DNA of 26,710 bases from a virus, in IMG/VR virus record IMGVR_UViG_3300032287_000577, positions 1 to 26,710 of that record; one strand, 5' to 3'. Made by a program: the position numbers and the translations under genes. The notes below the pieces were generated by a model. That model did no database searches, had not been told where the DNA came from, and was given only the letters and a program-made list of their open reading frames with translations. Shown here one piece after another: positions 8,812-15,915 of this stretch (positions are counted from its first letter, which is position 1; each line of letters begins with the position of its first letter).

Positions 8812-10599
8812 TTATCTACGTCGGATTGTACGAACACTTGCATTTGCTTCTCCGCCACCTGTTAGACTAGAGAGAAGACTTTGAATATCTGGTGCCGCTT
8901 CTTCTGCGGGAGGCAATGCTACTTCTCCCTGAGGGGAAGCGCCTCCTGCTGGAACGCCAGCGGGAACAGGGGACGGTTGCTCAACCGCATTAGTAGGTGC
9001 CCCAGCAGGAGGAACTTGTTGCTGCGGTGCGAAGGTAGCCTCGATAGCATCTTCCAATGCCTGTCCCTTTTGTCGAGCCTTAATCACCGAAGCAATCTTA
9101 CGAACTACATCGGATGCGTCCTGGCCTTGTGTCGCCATCTGTGGTATCGCTTGAGTGTAGGCTGTAAGTGAACCGAGTAATGCTGTACGCATTTGCTCGA
9201 TTTCAATCTTTTCTAGTTCTTGTGTTACGTTAACTGTGAATGGGAGTTCACGCATTGCCATATCCTTGGAAATGAGTCCACCACCAAGTGCTTGGAGCAT
9301 AAAGATAAGACCTTGTGCTGGATTTAAACCAGCCAACATACCGTAGCGTACATCAGCAGAGTAGTCACCCTTGATGTCTTTTGTAGGCTTGTATGTGATT
9401 TCATATGGTGATCCAGAGTCAACACCACGAATTGTCTTTTCTTCAAAGAAGAACTTCTCATCAATTTCAAAACAAAGGCTGATTACATCACGAAGTGCTG
9501 CAGCAAAGATTGCTTGTGCTGACTTAACCTGAGTATCAAAAGCTCCCATAAGAGCCTGTACGCCTTGACCTGTAACAATTGAAGCATCAATGTTTCCAGT
9601 ACGGCTTTCAGGATAACGTGATCCAACACGCAATTCTTGATTAAGAACATTCTGCTCTGTAAATGCACCCTGTGGTATTGATAGTTCTACGCGACGTACA
9701 CCTGCTGGGTTTGCAGTACGGATAACCGCGTCTCCACCCAACTGTAGTTCTTGTACATCTTGTGGAAGAACAATAGGAGCTTGTACAGATTTCTCTGCAG
9801 CTTCCATAGCGAGCAAAGCAAAACGATTGCGAAGCAATTGAATGCCGAGCACGTCATCAAATTGTCCACGTAGTTCACCATCAATAGATGGCTTGCGCGC
9901 AACAACAACCATCATTTTTCCAAGAGGATTGTTAGCCTTTGAAAGAACTAAGTCACCTTTTGATGGAATGTAGATTACAGATTGATCCTTGTCGTAGTAA
10001 CGAATCATTTCAATCTGTGCGTTGAGATCCTGCTTGTAGCCGTAGCCACCAAGAAGTTCACGCTCATACTCTGGGAACTGAGATACAAGTTCTCCGAGAG
10101 TTAGTGTGTATCGCTTTGCGTATGCAATGCATCGACCATAACGATCAAATTCTGGATACGCACCGATTGGATTTTCAATGCGGATACGTGGAAGCTTTGC
10201 TTCATCGTCTAATTCAATGATGAATGGAACGAAACCATATGTCAGATACCAGTCAGCACCTGAGTACATCTGTACTCCAAGGTCTGAATTCTGGAAGTAG
10301 TTAGATGCGATACGTGTACGCTTATCAGCAAAACCTCTAGCGCGGTCACTTACCTGGTTTGCTGCAGAGCAGTTGACGGCAGGAAGTGGCGCCATAACCT
10401 CAGATAGGTCACGTGCTACGATATCAATAAAGTTTGCTACTACGTTTGCATCAACACCGTCTGGGAAGAAGTCTGGGTAAACCTCAGCAATCTTTCCTTT
10501 ACGGACAGCAAGTACATCAAGGTTGCGAGCATCGCGTTCATTATTGCGATAACGCATCGAGATGACTCGTGCTGCAATCTGTTCCATTGTTAAAGCCAT
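8812..10599 (-). CDS. Portal protein
   Basis: A 595-aa protein with the composition and position of a phage portal, the dodecameric DNA gate at one capsid vertex. It lies one small gene after the large terminase. The helical N-terminus (RYRNNERDARNLDVL), the YSGADWYLTYGFVPFIIEL segment and the helical middle fit portals of the P22/SPP1-like fold. The C-terminal about 80 residues are Pro/Ala/Gln-rich and probably disordered. I prefer ATG at 10599-10597 (MALTMEQ) over an in-frame ATG 12 codons earlier: it follows the previous stop in TAATATG and has AGGGA 10 nt upstream, while the longer form would overlap the upstream gene. Family call from context and composition. Confidence 0.75.
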   Translation of the reverse strand: MALTMEQIAARVISMRYRNNERDARNLDVLAVRKGKIAEVYPDFFPDGVDANVVANFIDIVARDLSEVMAPLPAVNCSAANQVSDRARGFADKRTRIASNYFQNSDLGVQMYSGADWYLTYGFVPFIIELDDEAKLPRIRIENPIGAYPEFDRYGRCIAYAKRYTLTLGELVSQFPEYERELLGGYGYKQDLNAQIEMIRYYDKDQSVIYIPSKGDLVLSKANNPLGKMMVVVARKPSIDGELRGQFDDVLGIQLLRNRFALLAMEAAEKSVQAPIVLPQDVQELQLGGDAVIRTANPAGVRRVELSIPQGAFTEQNVLNQELRVGSRYPESRTGNIDASIVTGQGVQALMGAFDTQVKSAQAIFAAALRDVISLCFEIDEKFFFEEKTIRGVDSGSPYEITYKPTKDIKGDYSADVRYGMLAGLNPAQGLIFMLQALGGGLISKDMAMRELPFTVNVTQELEKIEIEQMRTALLGSLTAYTQAIPQMATQGQDASDVVRKIASVIKARQKGQALEDAIEATFAPQQQVPPAGAPTNAVEQPSPVPAGVPAGGASPQGEVALPPAEEAAPDIQSLLSSLTGGGEANASVRTIRRR

Positions 10600-10600
10600 A

Positions 10601-10843
10601 TTAGCCCATTCCCTTTTTTGCTCGCTCAATTGCATTCTTTTGTGCTGCAGTCTTTACTGCTTGTGATTCAGCAGGGGTGGGTTTTTTCCAACCTTGTGAC
10701 TTGCGAAGTTCATCAATAATGTTTTGTGCACGTGTAGTCATCTGCTTGTTAACTGGATTAACATTCTTGGCACCGCCACCAGTGATACCTCCGACACCAC
10801 GACTACCGCCGCCAATGCCTTCAATACGGTTTGATGATGCCAT
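10601..10843 (-). CDS. Small basic Gly-rich protein between terminase and portal
   Basis: An 80-aa protein of unknown function. It has a Gly-rich N-terminal third (IGGGSRGVGGITGGG) and a basic helical C-terminus (QNIIDELRKSQGWKK, then AAQKNAIERAKKGMG). I chose ATG at 10843-10841 (MASSNRI) because GGAAAA lies just upstream and right after the terminase stop; a start ten codons earlier would overlap the terminase. It ends one base before the portal ATG. Small basic proteins at this site occur in many phages, but no role can be assigned. Confidence 0.6.
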   Translation of the reverse strand: MASSNRIEGIGGGSRGVGGITGGGAKNVNPVNKQMTTRAQNIIDELRKSQGWKKPTPAESQAVKTAAQKNAIERAKKGMG

Positions 10844-10851
10844 TATTTTCC

Positions 10852-12720
10852 TTATCCGTAAGTTTCGACCCATTGCTCTGCAAAGGCGTCGTCTAAGTTA
10901 AGCGATCCACGCTGTGCCTTCTGAGCACGAGTGGTCCAGCGATTTTGCTGATACTGTCCCACCTTGCTTGATTGTTGCATAAGTTCACGCACACGAATGA
11001 TTGCAAACCATAGAGCCATTACACAGTCGGTTGGGTTCTTTGTGTCAGGCTTCCAGGTAATGAGTTGTTGAACTAAAGATTTCAGACCTTCGGATCCTTC
11101 ATTGCTTGGTATCTGAATAATGTTGTTGTCTTGAAAGCGTGTATCTCTAATGCTGCCAAAGAGTGGCGACATAGAAGCTACGCCGAATCCAATGTCCCAC
11201 TTGTTCTTACCAGTAAAGTGTGGGTTCATCTGGCATCCATAAGATGCTAAGAAGTTGCGAAGGTCAGTATCCATCTGATACGCCTTCTGGTGTGCGTTAA
11301 TTTCAACGCGGAATTCTTGTGGTCGATATCGCTCAACCCACTCTTCAATAAGAGCGCGTTCCTTCTGCGGGCTAGGCTCTGACATATTGACGCAGTCAAG
11401 AACATAGATCTTACCATCAGACCTATTGTAGGTAACTGCTACGAAAGCAGACCTGCCAGATACAGCAGGGTCAAAACCAATAACTGTATAAGAACCCTCT
11501 ACGTGCGTCGGGTGCCCTGGAGCACCTGGTTTAAGCGGTCCGCGCTTTCGCATACCGTTAACACATCCTGCAACTGCTGTTGGCGAAAAGATAGAGTTTT
11601 CTTGGATGTCTTCTTGCTGGTAGACCATAGCCCAGACAGATGATGCAACTTCAGAGCGGCGCGTAAAGAGAGAGGGTCCGTCCCATTTCGGATAAAGTCC
11701 ATCCTTGCCAACCTCGTCTATCTGATTTTCTTGCTGATTGCTAGCAGGCCACAAGGTTTTCCAGTTCTCAGGGTTCTCATCAAACTCTAGAACGGCGGGC
11801 TGAGCGAAGTAAGTAAACGGGCTCTTGCCACCAGACCATTGATCGCCACTGCGAATCATTTTATAAAGGTCAATGGGAGCGACACGGGTTCCTACTACAA
11901 GTAATTTTCCGTGCCGTCCCAGACGTGTGATAACTTCCTTCTGAAGCCATTCAATTTGCTTCTCCCATTCGTGGGCATTTGAGTTCATCACAACATCGTC
12001 TAGGATAATTAGGTCGGCGCGGGCGCCGTAAATCTGTGACCCAAATCCTAATGCTTGCACCGTAGGATCCTTTTCGCCAGAGTCGCGGCCAGTACCTAGG
12101 TAAATCATATCAGCAGACCATTGGGTTGCATCTGCCTTGTATCCTCCGTTAGGGCCGAAGGCTACTTGGAGTTTTGTATAAGCTGGGTGGCTAAGACGAG
12201 TCTTAATCGCACCGAGGAACTTACGAGCCATACCTTGAGTCTTAGAAACGATAATGACTCGGGCGTTAGGGTTCGTAACAATTTTATAGACGACGTAGTT
12301 TGTCGTAATGACCGTAGACTTGGCGTGCTCGGGTGGTACGTTAATCAGAACACGGTTAAGTGCGCCTTGCTCGTACGTCATACTTGGGTGGATCCATCGT
12401 GGCTCACGGCCCTCGATTAGATCGTACCAGTCAAGGTGATGCTCGAAGAGCGTAGTGTCTAGGAACTGCTCAGAGAAGTCAGGGAAGGAAATGTCCTTGA
12501 GCTCCTTGAGGTCAGCCTTGATGCCCTTACCCTCTAGGCGGGACTTCTCGGCTCGTTCTTTGAAGTCAGGGTCAGTCATACACCATTGTCGGTAGGCTAC
12601 ATCTGATCGTCCAACGGACTGCATAGCGGCCGTAATGGTCGCACCTTGCTCTAGCTGAACTAGGACTTTCTCCTGGGCCTCCCGTTTAGGGATGGCCTGA
12701 ACACCTGGTTTTCTGCCCAT
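10852..12720 (-). CDS. terL: Terminase large subunit
   Basis: A 622-aa DNA-packaging motor: an ATPase domain joined to an RNase H-like nuclease. The N-terminal about 60 residues look like a homeodomain-type helix-turn-helix (ITAAMQSVGRSDVAYRQW), perhaps replacing part of a small-subunit function. The Walker A-like PPEHAKST lies near residue 133 and the Walker B LIILDDVV near 240. The nuclease domain begins at IGFDPAVSGRSAFVAV near 416, with a later acidic residue at NPTDCVMALWF near 563. ATG at 12720-12718 follows AGGGGATAACTG. No separate small terminase gene is visible. It opens the leftward late operon. Confidence 0.9.
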   Translation of the reverse strand: MGRKPGVQAIPKREAQEKVLVQLEQGATITAAMQSVGRSDVAYRQWCMTDPDFKERAEKSRLEGKGIKADLKELKDISFPDFSEQFLDTTLFEHHLDWYDLIEGREPRWIHPSMTYEQGALNRVLINVPPEHAKSTVITTNYVVYKIVTNPNARVIIVSKTQGMARKFLGAIKTRLSHPAYTKLQVAFGPNGGYKADATQWSADMIYLGTGRDSGEKDPTVQALGFGSQIYGARADLIILDDVVMNSNAHEWEKQIEWLQKEVITRLGRHGKLLVVGTRVAPIDLYKMIRSGDQWSGGKSPFTYFAQPAVLEFDENPENWKTLWPASNQQENQIDEVGKDGLYPKWDGPSLFTRRSEVASSVWAMVYQQEDIQENSIFSPTAVAGCVNGMRKRGPLKPGAPGHPTHVEGSYTVIGFDPAVSGRSAFVAVTYNRSDGKIYVLDCVNMSEPSPQKERALIEEWVERYRPQEFRVEINAHQKAYQMDTDLRNFLASYGCQMNPHFTGKNKWDIGFGVASMSPLFGSIRDTRFQDNNIIQIPSNEGSEGLKSLVQQLITWKPDTKNPTDCVMALWFAIIRVRELMQQSSKVGQYQQNRWTTRAQKAQRGSLNLDDAFAEQWVETYG

Positions 12721-12779
12721 CAGTTATCCCCTAAATATCAGTCTATTAACGGTCCCTATTAAACGATATAACTCTCCCA

Positions 12780-12860
12780 TTATATATATTATATATAATA
12801 TTATATAGGAGTCGCGGAGTCTTAAACGGAGCGACTCCGTATATGTAATACATTACATAT
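12780..12860 (-). promoter_or_regulatory. Terminase upstream leader: palindrome, GC hairpin, AT tract
   Basis: Reading leftward, there is a 9-bp inverted repeat with a 2-bp spacer (12860-12852 and 12849-12841, ATTACATAT/ATATGTAAT). Next comes a hairpin with an 8-bp stem (12838-12831 and 12815-12808, GGAGTCGC/GCGACTCC, 15-nt loop). A roughly 28-bp tract made almost only of A and T follows, containing several TATAAT-like hexamers. This is the likely promoter or 5' leader for the late operon. No matching -35 box at the right distance is convincing, so a phage-specific promoter or operator is equally possible. Confidence 0.45.
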
Positions 12861-12937
12861 AAGATAACCTGTTCAAACACTAAAAACGAACACATTGTGA
12901 ATATATATTTTTATATAAGGGGGGCTATATATTAAAA

Positions 12938-12953
12938 GGCCTGGTCACAGGCC
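12938..12953. other. Short perfect hairpin GGCCTG/CAGGCC
   Basis: A 6-bp GC-rich stem with a 4-nt loop. On the minus strand it is followed by TTTTAATATATA, so a weak leftward terminator is possible. It lies upstream of the terminase leader, where it could insulate the late operon. Without a longer U-run the call is weak. Confidence 0.3.
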
Positions 12954-13024
12954 GGAATATAACAGAAAATTTGTATGGGAGTCATAATATATAGAGGACG
13001 ACCACATTAAACAACCCTACGGGC

Positions 13025-13087
13025 AAATGTCGATAAAGAGATATATCTACACATATACGACCCATTGTGAATTATCGACTTATCGAC
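13025..13087. repeat. Iteron-like GTCGATAA repeats
   Basis: GTCGATAA occurs at 13029-13036, and its reverse complement TTATCGAC occurs twice in direct tandem at 13072-13079 and 13080-13087. A variant (AAATGTCGAT then TT) recurs at 13144-13155, sharing AAATGTCGAT with 13025-13034. A longer 14-bp copy, TTGTGAATTATCGA (13065-13078), is found inverted at 13712-13725. Such clustered short repeats next to AT-rich DNA are typical of initiator or regulator binding sites. Confidence 0.5.
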
Positions 13088-13199
13088 AAAGCCCTTTGGG
13101 GCTTCAACCCTAAACCTTTACTAGATAGTTAAAGTTAAAAACCAAATGTCGATTTATCTCTTTGTGGACTATCCACCCGACCCGACCAAAGGGGGCTAT

Positions 13200-13213
13200 C
13201 GAACACTTGTTCG
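13200..13213. promoter_or_regulatory. Operator-like palindrome CGAACA-CT-TGTTCG
   Basis: Perfect 6-bp arms around a 2-bp spacer. The arm recurs as CGAACAC at 12887-12893. Its symmetry suits a dimeric DNA-binding protein. No gene overlaps it. Confidence 0.35.
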
Positions 13214-13285
13214 TGTGATGAACGCCACACTCTAAATGGTAAGTTGTAGCCCTAACCTATGGTATAAGCGCGACAATCCCCGAAG

Positions 13286-13303
13286 TAGTTGAAACTTCAA
13301 CTA
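13286..13303. promoter_or_regulatory. Operator-like palindrome TAGTTGAA-AC-TTCAACTA
   Basis: Perfect 8-bp arms around AC. It shares the 2-bp-spacer geometry with the palindromes at 12841-12860 (also AC) and 13200-13213, which suggests a common class of binding site. Function inferred from symmetry only. Confidence 0.4.
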
Positions 13304-13425
13304 TCTCAATGTCCGTATTCTCCCAAGATGTCCGAGTTGTCCAACTTGCCCTATCTTCTACACATATGTCCACCTTGCCCGCTTCGACCCGCTTTGCCCT
13401 ACTTTGTACGCTTTAGCCCTACGCA

Positions 13426-13445
13426 AGTGTGACCTATATCACACT
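13426..13445. promoter_or_regulatory. Operator-like inverted repeat AGTGTGA-N6-TCACACT
   Basis: Perfect 7-bp arms separated by CCTATA. The TGTGA-N6-TCACA core is the same layout as the CRP-class consensus. It could bind a CRP/FNR-like host regulator, though the match may be coincidental. It lies in the control region upstream of the rightward genes. Confidence 0.4.
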
Positions 13446-13729
13446 CACAAATCGGACAAATCACCACAAATCTACCACCTGGCATTTCACTCTTGCGCCT
13501 TGTTCTCCCTTTGTGTGGTAAGTTTGGCTTGTGGGTTGAAAGAACCCCGAAAGATTGTGAAGTTTGTCGGCTATCCGATTGAACTTCTGTTCTCTCTCTT
13601 TCGGCAGATTGTTACCCTAGAAAGAACCGAGTCGGCTCTTGTTTCTCTTGTGAACCTTTCGCGATAGCGCGAACCAGTAGCGGATAGAAACCGATAAGAA
13701 ACTTTCGCCTTTCGATAATTCACAACAAC

Positions 13730-13837
13730 AAAGGGAGCGCGAGTCACGCCTTGTAAGCGTGGCAAGTTCTCCCTTTCGGGCAGATAGGGTTCGCGCCTTA
13801 TCTGCTCACAAGTTCAACCAACCGAAAGGATAGACAA
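13730..13837 (+). promoter_or_regulatory. Structured leader with possible Shine-Dalgarno sequestration
   Basis: AAAGGGAG (13730-13737) pairs with CTCCCTTT (13769-13776), enclosing a 5-bp stem with a 7-nt loop (CACGC-CTTGTAA-GCGTG). A second hairpin is GCAGATA/TATCTGC (13780-13786 and 13799-13805). CCTTTCGG (13772-13779) is also a perfect complement of CCGAAAGG (13822-13829), which contains the ribosome site of the gene at 13838. The two pairings share 13772-13776 and so exclude each other, as in a riboswitch or attenuator. No known class is recognised. Confidence 0.45.
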
Positions 13838-14125
13838 ATGGCAAGTATCCAAATACTTCGACCTAAGCCACGCGCTTCGGTAGCGTGGAAACAATCGAAG
13901 CACCCGATACAACCCGTCACAATTACTAAGCCAAATGGTGAAGTGATTGTGATTGAACAAGTAAAGCCAAAGCGCGTTAAGCGCGCAAAGGCTAAGCGTT
14001 CAACCCGTAAGGTCGCGCCACTTACCCATAAGGTAAGTGAGCAGGACAACCTAGCAATTCAACTTCAAGAACGGCGTGAAGCACTTATGCGCGAGATTGG
14101 AACTATTCATCTCTCGGACAAGTAA
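13838..14125 (+). CDS. Small basic protein, first gene of the rightward block
   Basis: A 95-aa protein with no recognised family. Residues 1-40 include a short beta-like segment (GEVIVIEQV). Residues 43-60 are strongly basic (KPKRVKRAKAKRSTRK) and suggest nucleic-acid binding. The C-terminal third is a charged helix (NLAIQLQERREALMREIG). ATG follows AAAGGA at 7-nt spacing. The coding sequence contains a perfect 8-bp hairpin (14019-14026/14032-14039). As the promoter-proximal gene it could be a DNA-binding or takeover protein; that is inference from charge and position. Confidence 0.6.
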   Translation: MASIQILRPKPRASVAWKQSKHPIQPVTITKPNGEVIVIEQVKPKRVKRAKAKRSTRKVAPLTHKVSEQDNLAIQLQERREALMREIGTIHLSDK

Positions 14126-14133
14126 CACGCCAC

Positions 14134-14177
14134 GCCTTACACCGATTAGTCGGCGCAGGTTCGCGACCTAGTAAGGC
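14134..14177 (+). other. Three-way-junction RNA/DNA element
   Basis: Outer stem GCCTTAC (14134-14140) pairs perfectly with GTAAGGC (14171-14177). It encloses hairpin CCGA-TTAG-TCGG (14142-14153) and hairpin AGGT-TCGCG-ACCT (14157-14169), the latter resembling a tRNA T-arm. The outline is like a tRNA lacking the anticodon arm. A further small hairpin (14181-14185/14192-14196) follows before the ribosome site of the next gene. It lies in the 91-bp gap between two small genes. Not matched to a known RNA family. Confidence 0.4.
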
Positions 14178-14216
14178 ACTCGCACAACTCGGTGCGTATC
14201 GTAGAAAGGTAATGAG

Positions 14217-14351
14217 ATGAACCTATCCAATGGCGATTTATTTGCTTTAATTATTGCCCTTGCTTCGGTTAATCTGGTACTGGTGGTCGCCTTTCGGCGT
14301 ATCTATGTACTAGAACGACGACTCAGTAAATTATCGGGCTATGTCCGATAA
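14217..14351 (+). CDS. Tiny single-pass membrane protein, 44 aa
   Basis: ATG at 14217 follows AGAAAGGT at good spacing. The peptide has a short polar head (MNLSNGDLF), one hydrophobic segment of about 20 residues (ALIIALASVNLVLVVAF), then a basic tail (RRIYVLERRLSKL), so it probably sits with the C-terminus inside the cell. It overlaps the next gene by 11 bases, which favours a real, coupled gene. Function unknown; small membrane proteins in early phage blocks can act on the host envelope. Confidence 0.55.
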   Translation: MNLSNGDLFALIIALASVNLVLVVAFRRIYVLERRLSKLSGYVR

Positions 14352-14535
14352 TTTGCTACTCGACCTTACTCCTAGTGAGGTTGCTATAATTCGGTCAGCA
14401 CTTAGGACTGAACAAGAAGGACACAAACGCAACGATTTCAGAACGCTTGAACTTGCGGTTCAAGATTTGCGTAATAAGATTTCAGACGCTATGATAGACA
14501 ACATCGCCAACCTTGTCCCTAAGGCTAGCGTTTAA
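14341..14535 (+). CDS. Small helical hypothetical protein, 64 aa
   Basis: Not recognised. The sequence predicts two or three amphipathic helices (LTPSEVAIIRSALRTEQ and TLELAVQDLRNKISDAM) with balanced charge and no Cys or membrane segment. The start overlaps the end of the membrane-protein gene by 11 bases in another frame, suggesting coupled translation. It precedes the amidoligase gene by about 40 bases, which hold a strong AAGGAAGGGGG ribosome site for that gene. Confidence 0.5.
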   Translation: MSDNLLLDLTPSEVAIIRSALRTEQEGHKRNDFRTLELAVQDLRNKISDAMIDNIANLVPKASV

Positions 14536-14575
14536 GTGGTAAAGTTCCTACTACTCCAAAGGAAGGGGGTGGATA

Positions 14576-15904
14576 ATGGATAATGATGAGAAAGTTTCGT
14601 GCTTTCAATGCGGTGGAGATTTCAACCTAGATGATACTAGATTGTTAGATGATAGTATCGTCTGTGTAGATTGTTCCTATTACTGCGACTACTGTTCAAG
14701 ATTAGGGCTTAAAGAACGCTCTATCTATTCAGAAGGTCACGGCTCGTTATACTGTAACGAGTGTGCAGTAGTCTGTGAGCGTTGTAATGACGGGGAACTT
14801 CGGGACAATCATCGCTATGTTAGTGGTGATGTTTGGTGTGAAAGTTGTGCCGACAATAACTCGTTCTATTGTAATGGTTGCGAGGAGTCCTTTAGTGACC
14901 GAGATGATAGTTACTATGTTCGTGATGACTCTCTGTGTGAGAGTTGCTACGAAACTTCGGCATACTATTGTGAGGATTGCGAGGAATACTTCTATGATGA
15001 TGACCCTTGCGATTGTGGTAGTGACGGCGGTAATGGTCGTGGTAATCGTCTAGGTTGTTGCGGTAATCGTGGCTTCATACATCAGTATAGTTGTAAGCCC
15101 GAAGTTAATTTCATAGGCGAATCTAAGCGCGGTTTATTCTTTGGCTTTGAGTTAGAAACTCAGATACGGACAAAGAATAATAACGGGCTAGAAGGCGCAA
15201 GTGAATTCGCAAGTAACGCACTCAAAGGTACTGCTATCCTTAAACACGACTCTAGTATAGGTCGTGACGGATACGCAGGGTTCGAGATAGTTACTCAACC
15301 GCATACGCATACGCAGTATCGTGATAACTCACAACTATTGTGGGATACCATAGATAAATTGCGTACAGATTATGAAGCAAGGTCGTGGGATACTACGACT
15401 TGCGGATTACATATTCATATTAGTCGCGCTGGCTTCAGTAGTGGCGCACACTTGCACCGATTTATCTCACTCGTCTACCATAATGCCGAGATGATGATGA
15501 AGTTCGCAGGTCGTAAGTCCGACTATGCTAGGTTCAATGATGTCTACACCTTCAATGAGTTCGACAAGCCTGTGTTCTCATTGAAGCATAAGGTGGGTGA
15601 CCCTAGACAATACAGTAGTGAGCGTATGTCTGCGGTCAATACACAAAATCGTACGACTATCGAACTCAGGTTCTTTAGGGGTACTATGAATCCAAAGGGT
15701 GTTCTATCCGCACTCGACCTTGCTCACGCTATGGTCGAATACACTAGAGAGTTACGCCTAGATGAAGTTAAACTAGGCGCACTATCGTGGGAATGGTTCT
15801 CCGATTATGTAGAGTCTAACAATGGACTCTATCCCGACTTGTATCAGCGACTAGGTAAAGTTGCTAGTACAAATCTTAGTAAGCCAACAACAATCAACGC
15901 GTAA
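14576..15904 (+). CDS. Amidoligase with N-terminal LIM-like zinc-finger array
   Basis: A 442-aa protein. Residues 9-147 carry ten CxxC-type pairs (for example C9/C12, C30/C33, C37/C40, C60/C63, C67/C70, C88/C91) at LIM- or treble-clef-like intervals of about 17-19 residues. Residues 186 to about 400 match the amidoligase (COOH-NH2 ligase, glutamine-synthetase-like) family: GFELE at 190-194, KHDSS at 223-227, GFEIVTQP at 235-242, CGLHIHIS at 276-283, and TIELRFFRGT near the end. Members of this family use ATP to join a carboxylate to an amine. The next gene is a glutamine amidotransferase, a natural ammonia source or partner. The substrate is unknown: host peptidoglycan, a protein or a small peptide are possible. 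The domain call is firm. Confidence 0.85.
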   Translation: MDNDEKVSCFQCGGDFNLDDTRLLDDSIVCVDCSYYCDYCSRLGLKERSIYSEGHGSLYCNECAVVCERCNDGELRDNHRYVSGDVWCESCADNNSFYCNGCEESFSDRDDSYYVRDDSLCESCYETSAYYCEDCEEYFYDDDPCDCGSDGGNGRGNRLGCCGNRGFIHQYSCKPEVNFIGESKRGLFFGFELETQIRTKNNNGLEGASEFASNALKGTAILKHDSSIGRDGYAGFEIVTQPHTHTQYRDNSQLLWDTIDKLRTDYEARSWDTTTCGLHIHISRAGFSSGAHLHRFISLVYHNAEMMMKFAGRKSDYARFNDVYTFNEFDKPVFSLKHKVGDPRQYSSERMSAVNTQNRTTIELRFFRGTMNPKGVLSALDLAHAMVEYTRELRLDEVKLGALSWEWFSDYVESNNGLYPDLYQRLGKVASTNLSKPTTINA

Positions 15905-15915
15905 GGGGTGATAGT

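Larger units (their letters stand above)
12721..13837. other. Long non-coding control region between divergent gene blocks
   Basis: About 1.1 kb separate the terminase from the first rightward gene. I find no ORF with both a ribosome site and protein-like composition. The left third is very AT-rich. The middle carries direct and inverted repeats of GTCGATAA/TTATCGAC, repeated TGTCC and CTTGCCC words, and operator-like palindromes. The right part is richer in GC and hairpins. Together with its position at the switch between leftward and rightward transcription, this makes it the best candidate for a replication origin and main promoter region. That is inference, as no initiator protein is known here. 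Confidence 0.5.

Noticed and set aside
13404-13667. 87-codon frame on the plus strand in the control region
   Set aside because: TTG start without a ribosome site, odd composition and overlap with several hairpins; more likely chance.
13730-13805. Possible tRNA-Thr (TGT): stem CACGC, loop CTTGTAA, stem GCGTG, with TTCGCG downstream
   Set aside because: The anticodon-like arm is perfect, but there is no D-arm, the T-arm does not pair, spacing is wrong and there is no acceptor stem of normal geometry. Treated as a leader hairpin.
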